64,000 nt of DNA from Zychaea mexicana (taxonomy: Eukaryota; Mucoromycota; Mucoromycetes; Mucorales; Lichtheimiaceae), in assembly GCF_025766255.1 (NCBI RefSeq), contig NW_026516739.1:124001-188000 (forward strand), written 5' to 3'. A program made the translations under genes and the position numbers. The notes under the pieces are model-generated. The model was given only the letters and a program-made list of their open reading frames with translations, made no database searches and was not told where the DNA came from. Shown here piece after piece: positions 43,616 through 56,830 of this stretch (position 1 is its first letter; each line of letters starts with the position of its first letter).

Positions 43616-43942
43616 TCAAATCCAGCTGGAGCAATAGTGTTTGGCAACAAGCATATGTACAAGCCAGCTACTACAATGTGACGCTGTTGCTAGTTTGTTA
43701 CCATGTGTGGATCCCATGATGTGGTTTTTCCCATATCCTGCAATATAGCAAGAGTGGATGCTTGCTTTTTGATGCAGGAAGGTTCCCATGGCGTGTAGGC
43801 TACCGTCATGCGTAATGAACATGTCAAAATATCTTTCCTGCAGATCTTTTGATTGAACTTGTATTATCAATTCCGTCTCCGGCTCTAATTTTTTCCCCTT
43901 TTCATCTGACGTTTTTTTACCTCGTGTCATCATCATCTCCAC
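43616..43942 (-). CDS. Hypothetical small ORF
   Basis: A 108-codon frame starting M-E-M-M-M. Its second third ('TELIIQVQSKDLQERYFDMFITHDGSLHAMGTF') looks protein-like, but there is no motif, no clear introns and no neighbour that supports it. Could be chance. Confidence 0.25.
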   Translation of the reverse strand: MEMMMTRGKKTSDEKGKKLEPETELIIQVQSKDLQERYFDMFITHDGSLHAMGTFLHQKASIHSCYIAGYGKNHIMGSTHGNKLATASHCSSWLVHMLVAKHYCSSWI

Positions 43943-45667
43943 CTTAAATCAATCACTCAATTGTCAACCACTTGCCTTTTTATTTGGAAGCAGAAAGTTT
44001 AAGCAGAGTTAATCAATAGGTAAGCTGATATTCAATGTATTCATATATATATATGTCAAAGGCCATAAGCAATCGTCATCATTTTCTTAATGGCTTCGTT
44101 TTTGTGACGAGATGTTTATCGTCCTCCGTAATAGTAGATGCTACAGTATCATGTTCGCCAGATGTATATTGGGGACCACTTTAAAGTCACCATTTTAATC
44201 AACAATGAGCCTTATAACATACCCTATATACCTGACAATGTAACTCAATTTCCAAGTACACACAGATGACAGGACGTCATGCTATACCAATGGATAGAAG
44301 GAATTTGATACACACATACAAGCCATCATACGACATATCTCTCGCAAACTGCACAAAAATAACACATGGCTGTGTTGTTATATCGTACAGTTCTCACCAT
44401 AGTCACCTACTACTGCTACGATGTGTATGTCTCAAAGAAATGTTTCCTCCAAGTAGCTGGTGCCTTCTTCAAGTATATCACACAAAGTTAAACTAAGACA
44501 CCCTAATTGTAATCCTACAACAGAAATAAAAGAAATCCCTTAGCCCGACTCGTTCTACCAACGGTTTCTTACCCTTCTTCTTTCACAATGCTCGAACTGT
44601 TTGCATAAATGCTATCTATATGGACAGCAAGTATAAGGCGAGCAATGCGACAGTAACTGATCGATTTGTATACATTTCAGCTCTAATCTATCTCTGGTCT
44701 CTCCTCTACCCTAACCTCTAATTCATTATACGTGAATATCCACCCCCCTAATTGTACCGCAAAGAAGCGATCAATTACACAAGGTCGCCAAGTCTTTATT
44801 TATCACTGTTTTATGTCATTCAATGTCCGTCTCCACAAACGAACTTGGCATAATAAAATAAATACGGCACAGATTCATCCCACACATCAGTCTTCCAAGT
44901 AATAATAACGCCAGTCCACTCACATGCATGTATACTATATGACGACGACAGTTCCCAACAACAAACCTCATTCACTGATGAAAAACCGCAACGTGTTCAT
45001 CATGTTACGGATTGTTTCCACCAACAACGTGATTATTTTACAGCGTATGGCGCTGATGAGGACAAAGTACATAATTTCAATTAGCTAAATAGGTTGCTAA
45101 GAAAAGCAAAGACACATATCATACAAGAAAGTAATAAAGAAGCTCTCGGACATTGGTAAATTGCTTTAACTAATACTACTTTTCATCAATAGTTTGCTGA
45201 TAATGATCGATGCATGGCTACCTACAGTACTGTAGCTAAGCAGTAGCTCAATAAGCGCAATCACATCGGCTGGTTTATTGACAGAGCCTGCCGAACATAC
45301 CGGCCAATGACAAATGATCTAAATTAAAGTATGAAAGTATGATCGCTTCTGCGTTTGCAGCCCTTCTCATTATATAGAGTATGCATGAATCATTTGAGTA
45401 AAACAAGAATACTTCTAGTAGAATTGCCCTCTTGATGCTTATTTGATACAGAATCATTATAGTAGAGTAGGAGTAAGACAGATGAAGTTCGGTTGTTTTT
45501 GTGCTTGCTCCACCCTGCTCGGTGCTTATCAATTGTTATGCAACGTTGAGTCACGATTTAGCGTGAGACAAAGCACTCCCCCTTTCTATTTATACATTCG
45601 AATCACACGCGTTCCGAAACTTCCGTGCCTTTTTTTTCTACCTTTCTTTTCCTCTTTAACATAAAAG

Positions 45668-46927
45668 ATGGCATCCGATGACCGCGCGTCACAATTAGGT
45701 ACATTCCCATGTCTTTTCTAAAATATGTTGAAGAACGTTATTGAGAGTTGTTGTTTACCTTCCTACACACGCAGTACAACAACTTTTAACCAATCCAACG
45801 GTCCGAATCAAGGACACGAAAGCAACTACAGAAAAATTAAGCACAATCCTTCAGGATGGACGACCGAATCTCCATTTTATCTGTGGTATGCCTTGTCTTT
45901 TCCCAATATCAACGATACATTATTCCGTTAGTAACGTGAAATAATATACTTTCAAACAACAAAAAGACTTTGACATGACAATGTCACGGTACTATACGCG
46001 AAATAAAGATACCGGCGCATTACAACGTAATCCTTCGTGTCACGGCGTTCCAAGCCTTTACTCCAAAATGGATCCAAAGGTAATACGAATACTGAGAAAA
46101 AGATGCAAAGAGATAGATTTATGGGTTTGTGTCATCCATCAGAAGATTAATAATGATTTATGCAAATGTTTAGTTCAAGATAACTACTGACAATTTACTG
46201 AACACGTATTATCCGATCGAGATTCACAAGGAGATGACGCGTGAGCAAAAGTTACCCTATATGATTGAATGGTGGCAAAAGGCACACGCGGCAATGTCTG
46301 CACAAAAAATAACTCGCGACGGTAAATAACGTTCTTTTAACATCAATCCTCCTCTTCCTCTTCATTTTCCTTCACTTAAAATATTTTTTCTATCTGTCCA
46401 ACGTCAATCAACCATGGGAACCAGATATTCGAGGGATGGCCGAAGAAACACCTGTCGAGCTACGACCTGGTATTGACACTGTTTTGGAGCTATGCTATAC
46501 CCGAGCACTCCCTTTCCTAGTCTTCTCAGCAGGCATTGGCAACATTATCGACGAGATCCTCAAGGAACACAAGCTCATGTTCCCAAACATGCACATTGTG
46601 TCCAACATGATGAAGTTTGACGAGCAAGGAGTCTGCGTTGACTTTGAAGAGCCACTGATCCACGTCTTCAACAAGTCCGAATTCCAACTAGAAAACACAC
46701 CCTACTACAAGACGATCAAGGATAGGGCCAACGTTATTTTGATTGGTGACTCAGAGGGCGACTTACAGATGTCCCAGGGCGTCAAGCATAACTTGTGCCT
46801 GAACATTGGATTCTGTAATCACGATTGCGAGGCATTGGAGCCAAAATATACCGAGAAATTTGATATTGTCATTATGGGTGACGCAGACTTCAATCCTGTC
46901 ATTGACATTCTAGAATGCCTCGGATGA
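45668..46927 (+). CDS. Cytosolic 5'-nucleotidase III (pyrimidine 5'-nucleotidase, UMPH-1)
   Basis: HAD-superfamily phosphatase that hydrolyses pyrimidine nucleoside monophosphates in the cytosol. Exons 45668-45698, 45775-45885, 45967-46079, 46174-46321 and 46425-46927 give 301 residues. HAD motif I 'DFDMTMSRY' (the nucleophile Asp is the first D of the D-x-D pair) is split from the preceding residues by an intron. 'TYYPIEIHKEMTREQKLPYMIEWW' is the family's lid helix. Motif II lies in 'FLVFSAGIGNII'; motif III Lys is in 'PYYKTIKDR'; motif IV 'LIGDSEGDLQMSQG' has the metal-binding Asp pair. All catalytic residues are present and the length matches the animal and plant enzymes. It would salvage UMP/CMP to nucleosides. 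Confidence 0.9.
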
Positions 46928-47509
46928 AGCGTATAGCTTTTGTATGGTATTATCCCTCATTTTCAATTTAGAAAACATGTTGTAGTGTATTTGATTGGCG
47001 AGGTGATAATAAATATCTTTGGCTTGACTGTTACAAAACTACGAGGATGAGCACGACTGTCGGCTTAAATACAAACGATGAGATCAGCAGCAGCAGTGAT
47101 CACATCTTACTCGAAGCTGGAGCTATGGTGCTGTGTCCAGGAAGACGGGACAGGAGGTTGCCAGCCTTGTGTTGTAACGATGTGGCAGTATGCGGCGACC
47201 TACAGCAACTAATAAGAAATGTGATCTCATCCAGTAGCCCCAGCTATACTGCGTGTGTTTACATATCACCGTAAATATAGCTCGTGTACAGTAATCCTCA
47301 TGTAAATGAAAAACATACAACCGCAGGAACTTGCTTTTCAAAACAAAGACGGCCACAGTAGAGGGTAAATTTTATATATTTAATAAGAAAGCTATACGAA
47401 GATAAGAAAGGTGGAGGAGATGTTGACTGGTATTTGTGGTAAAGAGGTACGGGTAACAGAAGGATCGACGGGAGACAGATATACAGTAGTTTCGTGGGGA
47501 CAATTTTAA
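46928..47509. other. Convergent 3' flanks, nothing recognised
   Basis: Spacer between the nucleotidase and the Rac gene; a 75-codon plus-strand frame at 47047 has no motif. Confidence 0.5.
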
Positions 47510-48433
<924 letters not shown>

Positions 48434-49666
48434 TATGGCGAATGAAAGGAAGAGAGGGGGACACGCAGAGAGAGAGAGAGAGAGAGAGACAAAGGGAGAA
48501 CGGGAGAAAAAGTGCGAGAAGGAAAAGAGAGAGAAAGGGAGAAAGAGGGAAGGCTTTGTTTTATGCAAAAGGAAAAAAAAAAAAAAGAAAGAACAAAGAT
48601 AAGACGGCTGAGGACGGTGGTAAGTTCGCACAACAAAGAAAGTGCGAAAGTAGAGGCAGGGAGGACAAGAGAAGAAAGAATATAAGTAGCAGACAGGCGT
48701 CCATGTGCGTGTCTATGCCTGTGCCTGGGCTAAGTTCCCCTTTCCCCCAAACAAACATATGGGTGTTTGCAGTAATCTGGTCTTCCAGGTCAAATGGCTG
48801 GCCTCATCCACAAGAGAACCCGTCATGTGCATAGCAACAACATGTGCATATCATAGCAACAATAAGCAGCCCGAGGAAGCAAGCTCACTACACGAGCCTT
48901 TTGTCTGCTCGTGTGTGCGTGTGCATTGCATAGCGTGCTCTGTGCCATAACAACACCATAACAACGCCCTTTGGTCCAAAGGAAATCAGAGTGGGAGAAC
49001 GGAACATCGGCAGAACAATTCATCCCGTCCATATGCCAGTCGCCAGAAAAGCATGTATTCGGAGTGTTTCCTTTTTGTGATAAGGTTGAAGGGAACACGG
49101 AGGGAAGGTAAAGGTGGGGGGGGGAGGAGGTGTTTACGCGATGGGTCAAGTGCTGTGTTGCTGATGAGGGGACCCTGCCAGTTTGTTTTGGTTTGTTGAC
49201 GGACGCGTTGTAGTCTATATATACGCAGTGCCATTTGAATGTTTAGCACCATGTACGTTGCACACAGCTTGAATACCGGTAACCCCCCCTCCCCCAGTGA
49301 GAATACGTAAACCGGGACTTTACAGCAGCTAAATCCATCTTTAGCGTGGTACCACACACACAGCCATAACAGGCCTTTGCAAGCTATTAGTAGGCCTTTT
49401 TTATACAACACATCGGAGAGCGGTCTGCTCTTTGTGTTACGGAACTCCGAGGCTTTCCTCATATTCTTTTCTTTCTTTTGGTGTCAGTTTTCTCTTTTTT
49501 TTTAATTCAATGTCGTAAACCAGGTTTTTGCTCCACTTGGCTCCTTTCTTCTTCCTTTCTTCTTGTCAAGAGCTATCTGCCCTCCTTCGTCCCATCCCCT
49601 CCCTGCACCCCCCCTTGGGTATCGTTCCATTCACCCCCCCTTGCTTTTCCTCTCGAGAAACATGCC
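48434..49666. promoter_or_regulatory. Long divergent promoter region, no gene
   Basis: Between the Rac and PPxY-protein starts. The first 250 bp are purine-rich with a (GA)n run at 48467-48489, which yields spurious Arg/Glu frames. The rest has poly-C/G tracts (49115-49125, 49276-49290) and a pyrimidine-rich stretch just before the next gene. Confidence 0.55.
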
Positions 49667-50747
49667 ATGTGGCTAAACAACAGCATCTTTCTGCTGCTGC
49701 TGTTGCACTTTCTATACTGTTGCCAAGCGATCAACGTCGTCGTCGACTGTACCTGGCCCTGCGCAGACTCCACCCATGCATGTATCGTCACTGATGCCAC
49801 CGTCCAGTGTGGTCCTCGGCATAACTCACAGTAAGCCTTTGAAGAGATAAACACTGATATGTTTTCCATTCCCGCTCATCGTCCGCCGACTGCTTTCATA
49901 AAAAAAAAAAAGATGGATTCTTCCACAGCCGAATGGGTCCCCCGTATTCATTGGCGAAACCGCACGTCGAAACACGCCTTGCGTTATATCACCCGATCCA
50001 CCACTCCATGAAACCGAACTCGACCAAGTCTCCAACGGACGCCAATCCGTCATTCAATGGCCACCAGGCAACGCGAGCAACCCATTGGATGCGTACCTCA
50101 GCGACTGTGAACTCAACACCTACTGTAGTCAAGACACGCGCATTTGTGTCCAGAGTATCCCGGAGGATGCAACGTGCGAATCGACCCATCAGTGTCTGAA
50201 CGCTATGCAATGCATTGAAAACCGGTGCACGGACACGAGCTTGGATGACAATGAAAACATCGACCGCAGTCATACCAGCCATGTGCATATTGCCATCATT
50301 GTTGTTGTCGTCGTTGTTGCTGTCCTTGTCATCATTTCCGCTGCTCTGTTTGTCTATTTCTATCGAAAGCGTAAATTAAAATTGAACAAGAAACACAACT
50401 CCTCGTCTTCTTCTTCTTCTCCATCGGTAATTGCATTACCTACTCTTTCCTCGCCTTCAGCACATCATCAACAACCACCACCCGCTCCTCCGTCATTATT
50501 GGTATCACCATCACAGCAGCAGCAACAACAACAACAACAACATAACCTTCATCTTCATCAAAGTCCACAGTCTCATGTACCACACCAGCCATCGACCTCT
50601 TTAGCTCAACCGTCGACAGAAACGACTCCGTACATGCAACAGCAGCATCTTCAGTATCAACTCCATCGACAACATGCCTCCATCGATATCAACCAAAACG
50701 ATGCATCTACTTCTAACAACATTCCTCCTCCACCTTATTCACCTTGA
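49667..50747 (+). CDS. Single-pass type I membrane protein with Cys-rich ectodomain and PPxY tail
   Basis: Two exons, 49667-49830 and 49913-50747, give 332 residues. Signal peptide at residues 1-21 ('SIFLLLLLHFLYCCQA'). The ectodomain of about 185 residues has evenly spaced cysteines ('CTWPCADSTHACIVTDATVQC', 'CELNTYCSQDTRICVQ', 'CESTHQCLNAMQCIENRC'), probably disulfide-bonded, and an N-glycosylation site in 'GNASN'. One membrane helix (about 200-225, Val/Ile-rich) is followed by a basic stop-transfer 'YRKRKLKLNKK' and a Ser/Pro/Gln/His low-complexity cytosolic tail ending 'IPPPPYSP'. The PPPY is a perfect WW-domain ligand, suggesting recruitment of a Nedd4/Rsp5 ubiquitin ligase. Function unknown; it could be a sensor or an Rsp5 adaptor. 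Confidence 0.7.
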
Positions 50748-51197
50748 AAACACACACATCCCAACCTCACCGTGTAAATAGCAACGCTTCCCCTCCATAG
50801 CATTTTCTTTTAGCATGTACAGTTTATTTTCTTTACAAATTAAATTTTGTTGTTTTTTCTTTTTTGAATCGTGAAAAGGGCAATTAACCGTGGAAGAGAA
50901 TGGAAATGTGGCATTTTTAGAAATGGTTTAAGTACGACCTAGCCAGCGATGCAAAATGGTTTGGTAAAAAGGAACCCTAATGCAAATAAGACTTTGTGTC
51001 AATCACACTACAATAGTCTTCTGAGCTAAATGTATGTATTAGAAGGGATCTCCTGAATTGATATAATTGTGCGTGTTGTATATACGCAAGCGTGTATTAT
51101 TAAGTGAGTTGTGTTAAAAAAAAAGATATAACTTGAAGAGGAGAATGCGTGATAAGAAAGGTTGGATTATGTATGTCTTGTCTGTGGTGTGTATAAA

Positions 51198-51231
<34 letters not shown>

Positions 51232-51247
51232 TTGTGTGTGATATCTA
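50748..51247. other. Convergent 3' flanks with (TA)n(TG)n tract
   Basis: AT-rich spacer; a (TA)n(TG)n run at about 51197-51240 lies just beyond the kinase stop codon. No gene. Confidence 0.6.
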
Positions 51248-54212
51248 CTATTGAGATGCTGGGTGATACGACGAAGGAGGGACTTGAGGCGTCAATCCGC
51301 CACGATATCGACTAATGGTAATGCCCAATCCCGAGGAAGACGAAGCAGAGGATGCTTGTCGATCCAAACTGGGTCGATGTTGCAATTGTTGTTGTGGATG
51401 ATGTTGATTGTATGAACGATGATGATGATGAAGATGATCATAACCTTCTGGTCCTTCTTCGTATAAATCCTCCTCGTCCTCTTCCTCCAGATCAGGATAT
51501 ATATCAGAACCACGATGATGATGATGATGATGATGGTGTCGGTGATGATGAGGATGACTATACTGTGTATCATCGGAAAGACATGAAATGGGTCGCATAA
51601 TATTGGATGATGATGATGATGATAGTGAATGTGGTTGTTGTCTATGACTATTATTATTGTTGTTAGGTGGAATGAAGGATGTCGAAAAAGATGATTTGCC
51701 ATGCATAAGTGGTTCTACCACAGGTTGCTGTTCCTGTTGCTGTTGATGGTGATGGGCTGCTGCTGCTGCTGCTGCTTTAGATGAAGGAACAGACGGTCGC
51801 TGCTGCTGTTGTGGTTGAGATGAAACGCTTTTGGATCGTCGTCGCGTAATACCGTGTGTCAAGTTGGAAAGCGACGATGACAGTTTTTGAATTGACTTGC
51901 GGAGACGGTCCATGATCGTCACTGCTTGAGTGACCTCTTCATCAGTGACTTCAACGGCCTTGTACCGTCGAGGATCTGCTTCTTCCCACCATGCTTGTGG
52001 ATCCTCAATGTCCTCAATCACCCAAGGATGATGCTAAAAAACACGTCCGATGATAGAAGTATGTCAGCCCCCCTTCTTCTGGTATCAATGCGTTGTACTA
52101 CCAAGAAAGAAAATATGTGTACCTTGACTTGTTCGAGCGTGATACGCTCATCTGGATTCTTTGTTAATAACCGATGCAAAAGATGTTTGAGCTCATCAGA
52201 AATGTCGAATCCAATCTCTTCCGGGTCCGGAAACCTCAATGGCTCTGTGGGTATCGTATCGAACAGTTCGAATTCTGTGGCTGCCGTGAATGGACACTGA
52301 CCAAAGATAAAACAATACAGGGTCACTCCCAGTGCCCACACATCGATGGCTTTGGTGATCCGGGGCCGATAATGTGATACTTTGTCGCTATTGTTGTTGT
52401 TGTTGTTGTTGCTGTTACCACTGTGAGTGCTATCTCTATTACTTTCGTCGTTGCCTGGTCCTTCTTTAGCGACACTATGGTTACTGCTATGACTATCCAG
52501 ACTGGTCGTGGGACTGAGCGGCATGTCGCCTGCACAACAAAGTTCTGGAGCAAAGAATGCAGGTGTGCCTGCAGTCTCTGCCAACTCGCGATCCACGCGA
52601 CTAGTATCACTCGTCGTAGTCGTGGACCGTTGTCCGTCGCCAGCCAATAACTCATTGAAATATGAGACGCCAAAATCCGAGATTTTAACAACTAGATCAT
52701 TTGTCAATAGCAAATTGGCTGGTTTGATATCGCGATGAATGATGCCTTGATAATGGACTATTTTTCCATCAAGAAGAAAATTTTAATATTGAAAAAATCG
52801 TTGAATGAACAATAAAGAGAGATTTAATATAAAAAGAAAAAAACTTACGATAATCTAGACCGCTTACAACGTCTCTGAATACGCTACGCGCCTCGTCGAT
52901 CGATAAAACCGGCATTTCATTCTCGTCGCGCCATTCGATCTCTCCGCCTTCCATATACTCCAGCGCTATATATCGTGTGCACATACATGTATATAGATGG
53001 ATAAATTGGATTGAGTGTTAAAAAAACACAAATTTCGCATAGTTAGTAAGGGGAGTCGTGCAATAAAGAAGGGGCAGAGGGATAGAAGAGTCAATCCTTC
53101 TTTTCATCCTTGGATTGGGCTGGCCCACCCCCCTTCACATATACACACACATCCATGAGAGAAATGTATATTTATTTACCCATATATATTTTTCGACTGG
53201 CAGGATCATCAATCACTTCACGTAGCCTGACAACGTGTGGATGGGCACACTTTTTCAAAATGGCAATCTCACGCCGAATCTTTTGTTCGTTCTCTCTGTA
53301 CTGCGGCAAATCAGTCTGCTTTTTGAGTCCATCCAGTCCAGAGCGGACATGCTGTTGACTGTTGCCACGTAACAGACTGTATCCAAGTTGCCGTCGTCGG
53401 GTTCGCTTGTCGACAATTTTAATGGCCTGTGTTGTTGGTGTCACCAAAAAAAGAAATTAAGGAGTAACGGTGCGACGACGACCGTTAATAATAATATTAA
53501 AAAACAAAACGAATATGTTCATAGCAACTGCTTAGTTTACCACTAGTTCACCCGTTTCGATATCTTCAGCAAGTTTGACTTTTCCATGGACACCTCGACC
53601 GATTTCTTTGATAATCATGTACTTGTTGATAACCTTGTTGCCCGTCGCAGGGTCATAGTCCTTGTTGATAGTGTTGGTCATTACTACGTCATTTTGCTGA
53701 TGTAATAATGGTGGAGGAAGTCTAGGCGAGGACGGTGTACTTGACTGTTGTACTTGACTACTGTTGTTGATTGGGTGCAACAGTTGGCTGTTATTATTAT
53801 TATTAGTAGTAGTGTGTGGTTGGCGCGAAAAGGAGAATTTGCGAATGCGTTCTGTCAATCCAGAAGATGGTTGTGATTGTTCATGGTCATTCGTTGGAGA
53901 AGTCACAGTAGTGGTTGTAGGGTATACGGACGGATAACCATTGGAGCGTCGCATCGAAGACCGTGTTGCTGCTGGTGGTCGTTCCAAGTCGGTTGTACTA
54001 TTACTGGCACCGGTGGTGGTGGTGATGCTGGTTGCATTGCTGGTTGGGGTGACGACGAGACTGTCGGCACTCTTCCATGGAGTCAAAGAATGACCGGTCA
54101 GCAGCATGGAAAATGGATTCTTTTCACTATTTTGGGGTATACTGGAGCGTCTTTGTGCAAAGTAGGTGGGTTCGTGGATAGGTGAAAAGTCTGCTGCTGA
54201 CGACGGCTGCAT
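51248..54212 (-). CDS. CaMKK/Sak1/Ssp1-type Ser/Thr kinase (AMPK kinase)
   Basis: Likely upstream kinase of Snf1/AMPK. Exons 54212-53541, 53426-53180, 52965-52849, 52757-52123 and 52033-51248 give 818 residues. The start at 54212 ('MQPSSAADFSP') is chosen because the longer frame from 54482 adds only a hydrophobic, Asn-repeat leader. Gly loop 'IGRGVHGKVKLA'; the lysine in 'AIKIV' starts exon 2; it is followed by the Arg-rich insertion between lobes II and III typical of CaMKKs ('DKRTRRRQLGYSLLRG'). Catalytic loop 'IIHRDIKPANLL', 'DFGVS', T-loop 'AGTPAFFAPEL'. An unusual Ser/Asn/Asp-rich insert of about 55 residues sits right after the APE motif, before 'RITKAIDVWALGVTLYC'. The C-terminal tail is rich in Gln, His and Ser repeats. 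Confidence 0.88.
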
Positions 54213-55329
54213 ATTAGTAGTATTACTTTTGTTGTTGCTGTGTATTTGTGGTGTATAACGGATGTGTGCGGCGAGGGAAATAGTGAGAAATGGTAAAGAA
54301 GACGGACGGATAAAAAGAAGTAAAAGAGGGGAAAACGAGAGAGAAGAGAAAGCGACGATATATATGCCTTGAGCGTTGCTGTTGTTGTTGTTGTTGTTGT
54401 TGTTATTGCTAATAAGAAGCAGAAAAAAGAAAAAAGAGAGGAAGAGAGCGCAGCGTGGGCTGAGGTTATAATGTCCAACCACCTAGAACCTCTCCAAATC
54501 AAGTAAGCGGCACCCTTTCTTGTTGTTATTGCTTATTGCCCGTTTGTCAAGGACTGCTAGAATCGTGTATTATATGGGGGCAGCATCGCATTGACTCACA
54601 TGCGAGTAGGTTTCTGGATTCTGCTGCAATACTAAAACTCACACACGCACCATGTTTATTATTATTCTCTGCGCACGACGACGTTTTGCACCTGACAGAC
54701 AACTCTTATTTACACCTCTCGGATAGTGTCGGAAAGGGAGAGAGAAAGAGAGAGAGAGAGTCGGGGAGCTTTCTTTAATTGGAGAAGGCATCGTGTGCGT
54801 TCAAAAGAAGATCCACTTTAAGCATGGCGTTGTTGCTGCTGCTGCTGCTGCTGCTGTTGTTGTTCATTAAAGCACTTGCATGCAGCCGTTAACAAAGCAG
54901 CACGATACGCACAGTGCAGGACTTGTATTACAAGGATCCACCACCCATTCTACTTGCTGCTATTACAAGTTAGTATGTATTGGAAATGGATCGGTGAGTC
55001 GAGAGTATTAAGAAGCTGCTGTCAACAACAAACAACATAAGAGAAAAAAGGGAAAGGCTGAAATAGTGTCACTGATCACACTGAGCGAGAAAACACACAC
55101 ACACATTCACCCTCCTTTCTGCTTCTCTTCTTCCACCCCCTTTGCCCAACTTGGCAAACGCTGCTCGCACCAAGCCCCCCCTCCCCTCCCCTCCCCTCCC
55201 TCTTTTGTCTTTTTCAACCTGTTCTCTCTTTCTGTCTCTCTCTTTTTCTCTTCTTTCTACCTTTCACCTTTTCTCTTGTTGTATACCCTCACCCTTTCTA
55301 CCAACACATACCTCACTAATCGCGCGCAA
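54213..55329. promoter_or_regulatory. Divergent promoter region between kinase and RING genes
   Basis: Contains AAC/GTT and CTG trinucleotide runs (54377-54415, 54832-54866), a GA run near 54745-54763 and pyrimidine-rich tracts up to the RING gene start. No gene recognised. Confidence 0.55.
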
Positions 55330-56830
55330 ATGAGGAGCAGCAACAGCAGTAGTAGTAGTGTTCAGTCGCCGTCTCTGCCGTCAAGGTTACTGTCGGTGCT
55401 ATTGGTGGTTGTCCTCTTGTCCAGCTGCGTAGTCAAGGGATCAATTGTTGTTCTCGTGCGTCTCTTTTACTCCAATCACCCCTCATCTCTCGATAGTCTG
55501 CTATAAACCAACTCACTCATACATGAAAAGCTAACCCTTTGTTTCTTTTTCCGTTGAACAGACCAACAACATGACCTATGCAGATCACGCCGCGGCATTC
55601 GGTCCGCGATTATCGGAGAAGGGAAAACTGGGCTTCTTAATTGAACCCGAGCAGGATCCGACAGGTTGCAGCCCTGTCGTAGTAGAGAAACCACCGTTTC
55701 TACAAGAGGATAGCTGGATTGCATTGGTACGGCGAGGAGATTGTTCATTTATTACAAAGGTGCGCTCGATGCAGAAAAGCGGTGCTACGGCTGTGGTGGT
55801 TGGAGATCCTGACCATCCGGGCCGTTGGATCACCATGTATGCACCTGGTAAAGTTTTTTTTTCTTCCTTTTTATTGGGACATGGTGTGAGGTGAGACAGA
55901 ATGCTACAGGGATGCGTGATCGTGTGTATGTGTGTGAATATGGGACTAACACTATGCCTTATGTCCAATAGGAGACACATCAGATGTGTTGATTCCAAGT
56001 GTATTTCTTGCACAAGAAGAGTACTTGTCGCTGCTATCATTAGCGAGGACTGGACCTATTCCGATCCGTCTAGAGCTGGACGACTTTATCTCTTGGTAAG
56101 CAATATTAGAGAATTGAGGGGGGTTCATTTGTTTCTGAATATGTTTATATTATGCGCGTTGTGTGTATCTGTAATACTCAAGTGGCATGGCATATACCAC
56201 CTTCTAGGCCACTCATCGACGTTCTCATCATCGTCGTTATATCACCCACCATCCTCCTTGTCCTCATCTACATTTCATGGCGTATCCGTCAACGACAAAA
56301 GCGACGAGCCGAGCTGGCAGATGTCAAGACTGTCAATAAGCTGACAATCAAGAAATTCAACCGGCAAAAGATACGTGAGAACGAACGGGAAGAATGTGCC
56401 ATTTGTCTAGAGGATTATATGGAGGCCGACAGCCTACGCGTGCTACCGTGTCAACACGATTTCCACGCGCAGTGCGTTGATGCATGGTTAACGACGCAGA
56501 AGAAATTTGTAAGTCCTTTTTTCTTTTTGGGGTGGTTTGTTTTGATTGTGCTAGTACTACCACTAGTACTACTTCTACTGTAACCTGTCGTTCCCGCAAT
56601 GAGATACTAATAACACATTACACAATAACAGTGCCCGATCTGTAAAGCTTGTATAGAACGACTTCCATGCCCTCAACAACAGCACGAAAGAGGTATGTGA
56701 CACCAGAAAATGAGTCTTGAAGAACACACAGGGAGGGAATGTTTATCGGAATGGCTCACACGCTTTACTCCATTTAGAGCCATTATTGCCCATCTACGGC
56801 ACTGTACCCAGTTCTGAACGGATGGTGTAA
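55330..56830 (+). CDS. PA-TM-RING E3 ubiquitin ligase (RNF13/RNF167-like)
   Basis: Membrane-anchored ubiquitin ligase of endosomes/vacuole. Exons 55330-55455, 55562-55847, 55972-56095, 56208-56508, 56632-56692 and 56778-56830 give 316 residues. Signal peptide (about 18-38), luminal protease-associated domain ('[33 protein letters not shown]', '[11 protein letters not shown]'), one membrane helix ('[22 protein letters not shown]'), basic linker, then RING-H2 '[32 protein letters not shown]...CPICKACI', with all eight metal ligands (C-x2-C, C-x-H-x2-H-x2-C, C-x2-C). The last intron splits the RING from a short tail '[10 protein letters not shown]'. If the GTATGT at 56693 is not spliced, the protein stops at 56700 instead with 'ERGM'; the spliced end looks better conserved. 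Confidence 0.88.

Larger units (their letters stand above)
43102..45667. other. Long intergenic stretch, no confident gene
   Basis: Starts with (GT)n and (GA)n microsatellites (43181-43205, 43224-43252) in the promoter of the Iml2-like gene. A minus-strand frame at 43942-43616 (108 codons, Lys/Glu then His/Ser-rich) has no motif. From 44000 to 45600 the DNA is AT-rich with only short frames. A pyrimidine-rich promoter precedes the nucleotidase at 45600-45660. Confidence 0.45.

Noticed and set aside
48442..48834. Plus-strand Arg/Glu/Lys-rich frame
   Set aside because: Arises from the GA-rich promoter of the Rac gene; no conserved feature.
51352..51600. Plus-strand Asp-rich frame
   Set aside because: Antisense to the His-repeat tail of the CaMKK-like kinase.
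54213..54482. N-terminal extension of the CaMKK-like kinase
   Set aside because: Open frame but encodes a hydrophobic leader interrupted by an AAC repeat; a secretory leader makes no sense for this cytosolic kinase, so the internal Met was preferred.
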